Shown piece by piece: positions 56,915 to 64,000 of a stretch of DNA of 64,000 nucleotides. The notes beneath the pieces were generated by a model, which saw only the letters and a list, made by a program, of their open reading frames with translations, searched no databases and was not told where the DNA came from. Within the stretch, counting starts at the first letter, position 1. Every line of letters starts with the position of its first letter. A program made the position numbers and the translations under genes. Source of the stretch: Terana coerulea (lineage: Eukaryota > Basidiomycota > Agaricomycetes > Polyporales > Phanerochaetaceae); contig JAKOGH010001195.1 in assembly GCA_024811115.1 (NCBI GenBank), positions 310,001-374,000 of the forward strand, written 5' to 3'.

Positions 56915-58671
56915 CTAGAGCCGCCGTGATATGAATTCTTCGAGACTGGCCTTCTTCCACCGAGGCTCTGTTACGCGAAGCATCTCCGGGAACCAGGACT
57001 TGAGCTCATCTTCCTTGTTCAGGACCATGCTTGCCAGTGCCTTGCCGCACATCCACGCGTGGACCATGCCTTCACCGGTGTAACCAGCTGCTACCCACTC
57101 TCCGGGGCCGCCGTCGCGGAACGGCTTACACCATCAGCCGCCTTCACGGTATCCTTTGGCATCGACGCCGCGGGGGCTCGCGGCGTCCGGAGATCTTGCG
57201 GGGCAGGCGTCCAACCCACGGGAGCCCATCCGCCGAGATGCCCAGAATCCCGCTCCAGGACGCCTTCGTGCGGCCCTCGCCCCACTCCACTCCGTCGTCG
57301 CTCGCCGCTTCCGGCGCCTTCTCCTTCCCCACGTCTTGTCGCCGAAGTACAGGGGCAGCGCGCCGGCGAGATGGCTCGCGACCGCGACGCTGAAGTCCGA
57401 GTCGTCTGAGAAGCCGATGTCCGCGAGTGCAGAGTCGAACGCGCTCGCCCAGCCCCCGCCGAACATGAGCTCGTGCTCGCCCGTGGGTAGCTGCGTGAGG
57501 TAGTCGTAGCCGAGCCCGCCGGGGTAGAACACATAAGAGCGGTATCCGGATTGCGTCGCCGTGTTCAGAGAGGTGCCAGGCCGTTGGGCGGACATGGTTC
57601 CGCGCGTAGGCACAACTTTCTCGCGCATAGGTGTGAGGAGGTGTGATACCCAACCATTTGTGGCGTGAACGACGTGAGGAGTAAGGATCGGTCCTGTCGG
57701 TGTGTGAAGCAAATAATAGGGGACGGAAGAGGTCGGTTCGTTGATGGCCGTACATGGCATGTGAGTGTGCAGGGAGAATCTGTGTATTCGTTATCGAATC
57801 ATGTGAGGGGTAGCATGAAGTCAACAGTAACTAACCTTTCCGAATGGCGATCCAAGAGCTTGCCCAGGAGATGGGTTACAAAGCGATAGGGATGCATGGC
57901 ACCCCGGGGCCAGATATGCATCCTACAGCACCTTTCGCCAGGTCATACTTCTACTTCGGATGTTAGTAAGAATACTGGGGTGAGCACCTGCGTACTCGTA
58001 CCTCCTTTGCTTCGTCTCCGGAGTAAGCGACGTAGTCCTCCGCGACTTCGGGCATGTCAACGCGCCAGCTTTCTAGTTCCGCCTTTGTTTCGTCAAAGGG
58101 ATCCTGGGACATGTAAACTTCGACGTGCTCCGTTTCTCGGACTTGGGATTCCTTCATGATGTCTTCCTCAGAGGCAACATCGTGCATCTCCTTGACATGG
58201 GCAAGACGGAATTTGATCAAAGTTTTCGCATCCTGTTCTCCGTAGCGTTCCTTCGTATCCTTCCACTCATGCCAAAGTGGAGGATTAATATGCCCTCCGT
58301 TTCTGAAAATAAAAATTGTCCGCTGTATCTTCCCTCTTCATAGGGGTATATGCGCACCTTCCGGTTGCACCTGAGCAGGCCTCACGCGCCTCTAGCATCA
58401 CAACCCGCACAGAGCCATCCTGCTTAAGGGCGTTATACGCGAACGAGGTTCCCGTGATCCCGGACCCAATAACGACAATATCTGCGTAGTCCGGCAGGGC
58501 TTGCTCATTCGCTGCGATCGGTGATTTTGGTACCGTCCAAAACGGCAATGTAGGGTTGGGGACAGGGAGACCAGGCGTTTGCTTCAAGCGTTTCGAAAGC
58601 TTATCCAGAGTCTGGTTGAGCAGGTACACTGCACCGAGGATGAGTTTCGCTCGAGAGATGACGTTCCCCAT
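56915..58671 (-). CDS. FAD-dependent oxidoreductase (DAO family), four frame breaks
   Basis: Exons 58671..58358, 58302..58002, 57950..57836 and 57779..56915. The N-terminal hydrophobic piece (KLILGAVYLLNQTLDKL) may anchor it. FAD site: DIVVIGSGITGTSFAYNAL and LEAREACSGATGRNGGHI. Later blocks are GAMHPYRFVTHLL, VVHATNGWVSHLL, GILGISADGLPWVGRLP and EWVAAGYTGEGMVHAWMCGKAL, the C-terminal FAD motif. Single bases appear to be missing at four G/C runs: 57902..57905, 57327..57330, 57172..57176 and 57104..57107; restoring them gives 533 codons. DAO-family enzymes oxidise amines or amino acids to imines with release of H2O2; the substrate is unknown. Convergent with the SDR gene, 147 bp apart. Confidence 0.88.
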
Positions 58672-59629
58672 GTTTGCTGCTCTGTCTGTCTGTTTTTACC
58701 CCTGAGTGCCTCTGTTGAGCCTAGAGGAAATGGTGGTTAGAGCTCAAGAGACGTGTGAGAAGCTCTTTGATACTGACCTTCGCGACCCACTTGCCGCTGA
58801 TTAAGTCGGCCCTCGGCACAGTCTTGGTCGTCCAGCTCGTTCAGGAAGCCTCGAGAACTCGTACGGCGACGTCGAAATTGTGGTACGGTAATCGGCGGAT
58901 GGATCGTTCTCAGTCCCATATGTGAAAAGGGATGACGGCCGCCGGAGGCTCTCGCAGTCGGTCCAGAGATTGGCAAGCAGAAAGTGTAGGATCCTCAAAC
59001 ACTGCTGAGAATTGGCGTAGAACTCATTTCATGGCTTGTTCAGGTGAAAAGAGATTATGTATGCAAGCAGTTGTAGTGCGATGTTGTGGGTGTGAATGGG
59101 GCCATGGTGGTTCAAGACAAGCCTGGGTGACCGCCGTGTACCTCTGGCTCGTTAGAGCCGCGAAGTATTACCACATAAACGCAAGACGTATTGTCGCCAT
59201 CGTGAGATGTTATTGCGACGACAACATGAATAGGCAATGGACAAGATGAAGCTTTGCAGAAGAACAAGTCCATGCCGCCAATGCAGTGAGACTCGAAACA
59301 CATACACTTCATGCTAGTGCGTCTCAACAAGACCTGTCTTCTTACCGCCACCTTAATCGACTCCTGTCCTAACCCTACGACTCTGGAAGTCAAGACCCTG
59401 CTCTAGCCCCCTTCTGACTCTCTGTAATTAAGAAGACTACTGCGGCTTGGGATTTAGCTCGTCGCCAAGCGAAGCTCGGCTGTTGCGCGTGGCGAAGTTG
59501 ATGTTCGCGGGACTCGGTTTTGAAAAGGACCTCCTTCGCACTGCGACTTCATGAGCAGCCTTCTGCACCTATCCCCCCCGGTTTGTGGTACCCCGACGAG
59601 TGAGCGCACGAAACAACGGATCTGAAACT
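58672..59629. other. Intergenic, no gene seen
   Basis: About 960 bp between two divergent genes. CT-rich leader sequence precedes the next ATG. No other feature supported. Confidence 0.45.
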
Positions 59630-61243
59630 ATGGATCAGAGAGCGCCGTCACCGGTTGTCCGCGTCCAAGAGTCTTCGCCGCTCGACACACTCGTTCGACA
59701 CGCATCCTCTCGCCGGACGAAGAATGCCAATACTACAGGCCTCAGTGTTCCCGCAACGCCACCTCAGAGAAATAGTGGTCAGCAAGAATGGGCATCGCCG
59801 CCCTCGCCATTGCTACATACCCAATTCAGGAGCTCGGTCGCTTCCACCGCCGTCTCGACGTACGAGCACAACTCGTTCCGTGACACCATCGATGGCTCTA
59901 CGCTAGCACCATGGGAGAATTCAAGCTACCAGGACCACCTGAGGTGTGTTCTACACGATTGCTGCCCGTTGCTTGTGTGAAACGCGTCCCCTCAGACAGC
60001 CGCAACAGCCTCCCGGAACCCGAGAAGTGTCGATGGCATCGCAGTACAGCTTCGACGAGATCACCTCTGGCTATGGCAACGACTGGCAAACCAGTACAGA
60101 TCCCGCCCACCGCTCCATCGTCCCGTCTGTCATTGTCTCAACGCCCGACCCGCCAAACGGTCGCGTACCCTCGAATCTACCTCCCGGGCACTCCAATTTT
60201 TCGCGCCCGGCACCGCCACCCATACCGTCCGAAGACCAAAAGCGACGGGTCCTGATGCGCAACGCAAACTCCCATTCTACTCTGGGGTCCAATCCCCAGC
60301 GACCGCCAATGGTACAAACACACTCTGCGCCCAGTGCCCGTGCCAATTCAGACCTTGGGCCGCCATCCCCACGAGGCAGTGTCTACTCGTCTTACTCTTA
60401 CTACCCCTACGAGCAGCCCCTCCCTCTCCTGTCGGCAGTAGCAACCAACTCTCGCCAATGCCCAGCCCAACTATCGCGATACATCCACCACTAACTCCGT
60501 CGCGAGATCCATCACCGACGCCCTCAGGAACCTCCCCTACAAGTCCAAGTAACCCCCAATCCGCGCAAGATTACCTCCAATTGGGCATCACACACCACTT
60601 GGCGAACGAGCTGACGCAGTCAGCAGTGTGTTTTGAGAAGAGCGCGACGATAGACGGAGGATGTCTGATGGGGATGTTGATGTGGGGATTGACGCAGAGG
60701 CACGGATGGGGGTCGAGCAGAGTGAGGCGAAGGGGTTCAAGTGGCTTCGGAAGGCAGCTGAGATGGCTGTCGGAGACCTCGAAGCCGGAAAGGTCGCCGG
60801 GATGGACCGAAGTGCAGTTAAGGTGCGTGTCGAAACGTTCTCGGTGACAACAGCGTCTCATGCAAATGACAGTCTGAGCTCGTTCTGGCAATCTATGAAG
60901 TTGGGCAGAGCTTCTTCCGCGGATGGGGTGTTGAGAAGGATAAGAAGATGGCAGTGGTTCGTCTACTTTCCATATCATTTTGAGCCAGTACTCACTCGTA
61001 TTGTAGAGCTACTTCCGCCTCGCGTCGGATCTCGGTGATCCTGATGCGCAACAGGACTTGGCATTCTGTCTCGCAAACGGTAAAGGGTGCAAGAAAGATC
61101 GTAAGGAGGCCGCAAAGTGGTATCGCGCAGCGGTACGTCTTTGCCCATTCTACATGCGTGTCGAATTCTCACATAGTGTCTAGGTTGCGCAAGGGGTCAG
61201 TGATGTAGGTCTGGCGTGGATTTACAAGGAGAAATTCTTATAG
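59630..61243 (+). CDS. Sel1-repeat protein (Chs4/Skt5 or Dsf2-like), two frame breaks
   Basis: Exons 59630..59943, 59996..60822, 60873..60956, 61007..61132 and 61184..61243. The first 290 residues are disordered, Ser/Pro rich, with repeated PSP and SPT motifs. The C-terminal half has Sel1-like repeats: GLTQRHGWGVEQSEAKGFKW, VGQSFFRGWGVEKDKKMAVS, AFCLANGKGCKKDRKEAAKW and a last SDVGLAWIYKEKFL. Such proteins act as scaffolds, for example activators of chitin synthase at the bud neck or septum. One C is missing in 60422..60424 and one G in 60708..60712; with both restored the gene has 471 codons. Functional name is tentative. Confidence 0.82.
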
Positions 61244-61641
61244 GATGCATGGGATGCATGAAATCTTTTGCAGGTGATATCGGGAAATTTTGCGCGTTCG
61301 TTATCAGGATACCCCTTTACTATGTTGTATCATTAGTGAGAATCTACGCACAGCATAATACTGATTCGCTATCTATTCGTTCGATATTCGTTTCATTGCT
61401 ACTAAGCGTGGAAAATTCAGTTCATTCGCGAAGCTTCGCGTAAATTGCAGGTCTCGGGTGCCAATCCTGTCCGGTCTGCAGTTGTTAACTTACCTGCAGG
61501 TTCCTTCCGGCATCTTCCGCGCCACAAAGGGCCTGACTGCAAGTTGCCGATGCACGGCTGGCATGCTGTTTTCCTCCGTTTATTAATAATAAAGTACGCT
61601 GGACTGTATGTGAACATTGCGATACTGTATCTGGTGATCTG
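61244..61641. other. Intergenic, no gene seen
   Basis: About 400 bp between two convergent genes; AT-rich, no supported feature. Confidence 0.4.
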
Positions 61642-64000
61642 TTATGCGCCAATGTGTACGTAGTTTACCCATCTCTCCAAACTGTCCGGGGCCGCTGCCC
61701 ATTCCTTCCTCAGCCTCTTCGTCACCAACGCCAACGCACGCGCAGCCCTCTTATGACCGACTTCCAAAGGGTATCCATCCACTCGCACTCGGAGCATTTC
61801 TGCATAAAACAGCCTTGCGAGATCTGGGCCGTCCTCGTCTTTCATCTGCCACATAGTCCCGACGACGCCGCGGAAGCCCGATACCTGCATCGCGGCCGCG
61901 AGATGAAGGGCCTCCTCTGACGCGCTGTCTGGCGTCTGCTCCGCCGTGTGACAGGCGGACAGAAATGCAAACTCTGCGTGGGGAATATGCGAACGGATGA
62001 TGTCGAGCAAGGTGAGCGGTTTGCTCGGATTGGACAATATGAATGCGGATTCGAAAGGCTGTCCCGGGACGAGGTGCCCATGGCAAGCAAAGTGAGCCCA
62101 GTTCGCTGTTTCGAGGCTTTCGATCACGACGCTCGGTGTCGCTTGTTCTCCTCGAACTACCTTCAACGCCATCCGAGATTTGGTAGACTTGTCGAGATTC
62201 TGGAGAACGGCGAGCTCTTCTTCCACACGGGCCAAGGACGCATCAGCCTGCCCAACAGCGAGGAGAACAGGTAAGTGCCCTTTGGGGATGCTACGAGTGT
62301 TCGAACGGGCTTCGACCAAGGCGGAGATGGTCGGTGTGTATGAAGAGATGTATAGGTCTGGAAGATAGCGTTTGCCGTCGTGGTCGTATGCTGCATGCAG
62401 TGGTAGACCGCACAGGACAGATGTCGGGCACCACCAGATGCGCGAACCGTGAGAGATACCGAGGGCTTCCAGCGCGCGCACAACTGGGCCCACAAGCGAG
62501 CTCCACAAAGTAGCGAGGGCATACTTCAACGTTCTATGGTACGCCGATGGTGTGGTTCCGAGACGCCTCTCATCGCGCCCCTCCAAAAGTTTGCCCGATA
62601 GAAGTATCATGTCGTCGTAAAAGTCATCGGATAAAGGGATGCAGACAGGAGCGCGGTGTTGAATTATGATCAATGCATCGCAGCGATGTTGGTTGTGAAT
62701 GACGATAATGATCGGGCCCTCGGCTGCCGCGTGTCTTGAAGGGTTTCGAACTGGGGCAGCCTTAGAAAGTCGTCCAGTCCAGGTTTCGTCCGGACAGCCT
62801 GGATAAGATCTTCCATCCTCGCAGACAGCTCTCGCTTGGCCTTGAGCATGGAGCCGAAGCGATCTTCTTCGACGTGCTGGGAGATATTAGTCGACGTAGA
62901 CTGGACCGGGCTGGACCTGTTTCCGAACGGACTCGGCGAAGTCGTGAGAGCGTCCAGCTGCTGTGCGGTGTGAATGAACTCGGCATATAATTTCCCATCC
63001 TCCTCCTTCAGGCGATCAAGCGGGGGTCTGAGGCGTCGCAATTGAGACCAAAGGAGCGACCTCCCTTGCTCGAGAATTTGCACTGCAGCAGCCAGGTCTC
63101 CCTGCTCAATCGCATAGGATGCGCCATCTAGTGGGAGCGAGCTCGCCTCCCGAATGACTTGGTGCTGCCTCTCTAGAGTGGGGTGCGTAACGAGCGCGCG
63201 GCCCAACAGCTCCACGCATCTCTGGTACGCTCGGAGAGTGGAAGGGTGTCCTTCTTCCCGTCCAATCCTTGCCCAGGAAGAGGCAACGTCGAGCTGTGCA
63301 GTGATCGGACCCGAGTGGGCGATGTCGGTAGCGTAGGACTCGAGAAGTTCCATGCACTCTGTCACCAAGGCATTGCACGATGCAGCTGTACAATATTTTG
63401 ATATGGCGTGAAGTCGGGTCGTGAGATTTCTGAGGGAGACATGCCGGTTTCGGTGGCCGGGAGGATTCAGCGCAAGAGCTTCGCGCTCCAGAGAGATCAA
63501 GGCTGCCAGATCTTGCATCAGGCCGAGCCGCTCAAAACGAGTGCACAGTGAAAGTGCCAGGTTACCAATGGTGTGGTACCGGTCAGGGTGCCCTGGAGAA
63601 CGCAGCTGAAGGGCTGCGCAATGCAAGGCAATGGAGTCTTCAAGATCCTGCGGTTGTCCAACTTGCTGAAAGCGAGTCCTCAGCGAAACCGCCAGGTCGC
63701 CGAGGGCTATGTCTCGATGAGGGCTCCCGGAAGGAAGCAGTTGCAGAGTCTCACGCTGCAGTAAGACACAGGCCTCAAGATCCTGTATCTCGCTATTCCG
63801 CTGAAAACGGATTCGTAGCGCACTTGCTAGAGCGGACAGAGAGTAATACCGTTCTGAGTGCCTGGGAGGGCGTAAACCGAGGGCAGCTTGTTGTAGGAAA
63901 ATGCAGTCTTCGAGATCTTGTACCTGACCGATCTGCTTGAAACGACTCCCCAACGTAAGCGACAGGTTGCAGAGCGACTGGTGCCGATCAGGGTGTCCGA
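61642..64000 (-). CDS. TPR-CHAT protein (caspase-like fold), 3' part
   Basis: The gene enters from the right edge and ends at 61642. From 64000 to about 63400 it encodes tandem repeats of about 48 residues (GHPDRYHTIGNLALSLCTRF, DLEDSIALHCAALQLRSPGH), a TPR-type solenoid. A helical region follows, then the CHAT domain with LCGLPLHAAY, the catalytic His in NWAHFACHGHLVPG, the catalytic Cys in FAFLSACHTAE, and GFRGVVGTMWQM. CHAT proteases share the fold of separase and caspases. The frame changes once near 62728..62735 (one base missing between TLQD and AAEGPIIIV), in a place with no long run. In fungi such TPR-CHAT genes form large, fast-changing families, often in non-self recognition or cell-death contexts; that role is inference. 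Confidence 0.88.

Noticed and set aside
1..64000. Bacterial-type features such as operons, CRISPR arrays, ribosome binding sites and integrons
   Set aside because: All genes are intron-split and eukaryotic; no direct-repeat array with spacers was seen.

Overview
The window is nuclear DNA of a filamentous basidiomycete, most likely an agaricomycete. Almost every gene is split by many 45-65 nt GT-AG introns, and the gene set is fungal: SWR1 subunit YL1/Swc2, a GET2-like protein, Ytm1, Msh4, a Bni4-like PP1-docking protein, MYND proteins, PL14 lyases and a CHAT-TPR protein. There is no bacterial-style operon, ribosome binding site or CRISPR array. Gene models were built by hand from reading frame, splice consensus and family motifs; most add up to an exact multiple of three.

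Layout. 0-6 kb: a minus-strand cluster of secreted alpha/beta hydrolases made by segmental duplication (A, cut by the window edge; B; C; and a two-exon remnant of a fourth). 6.5-8 kb: secreted S1/P1 nuclease. 8-12 kb: mostly empty, one doubtful gene. 12-17 kb: rhodanese, the PdxT/Sno glutaminase of vitamin B6 synthesis, an ArfGAP and a GET2-like ER membrane protein. 17-20 kb: a damaged MYND-type gene next to a TA-flanked non-autonomous transposon. 20.5-23 kb: a mitoribosomal L51/S25-type protein divergent from YL1. 23.5-30.4 kb: tRNA-Asp, an inverted-repeat element, a 1,625-codon transposase-like zinc-finger gene and tRNA-Gly. 31.8-34.7 kb: two tandem PL14 lyases. 35.5-46.5 kb: an NADP-dependent double-bond reductase, YTM1, a gamma-butyrobetaine-type dioxygenase, MSH4 and an amidohydrolase. 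47-48 kb: a CHAT-domain relic. 48.5-61.3 kb: an amidase, a Bni4-like protein, a short-chain dehydrogenase, an FAD oxidoreductase and a Sel1-repeat protein. 61.6-64 kb: a TPR-CHAT protein running off the window.

The strongest window-wide signal is about twenty one-base length changes, nearly all in mononucleotide runs, inside otherwise well conserved coding exons, including the normally essential YTM1. Correcting one base at each restores full-length family-like proteins. This looks more like consensus error in the assembly than real gene death, although a few loci (hydrolase remnant, CHAT relic, MYND gene) appear truly decayed. The most interesting biological candidates are the large transposase-like gene at 24.6-29.8 kb, the two short inverted-repeat elements, and the TPR-CHAT gene with its inverted relic 15 kb away.
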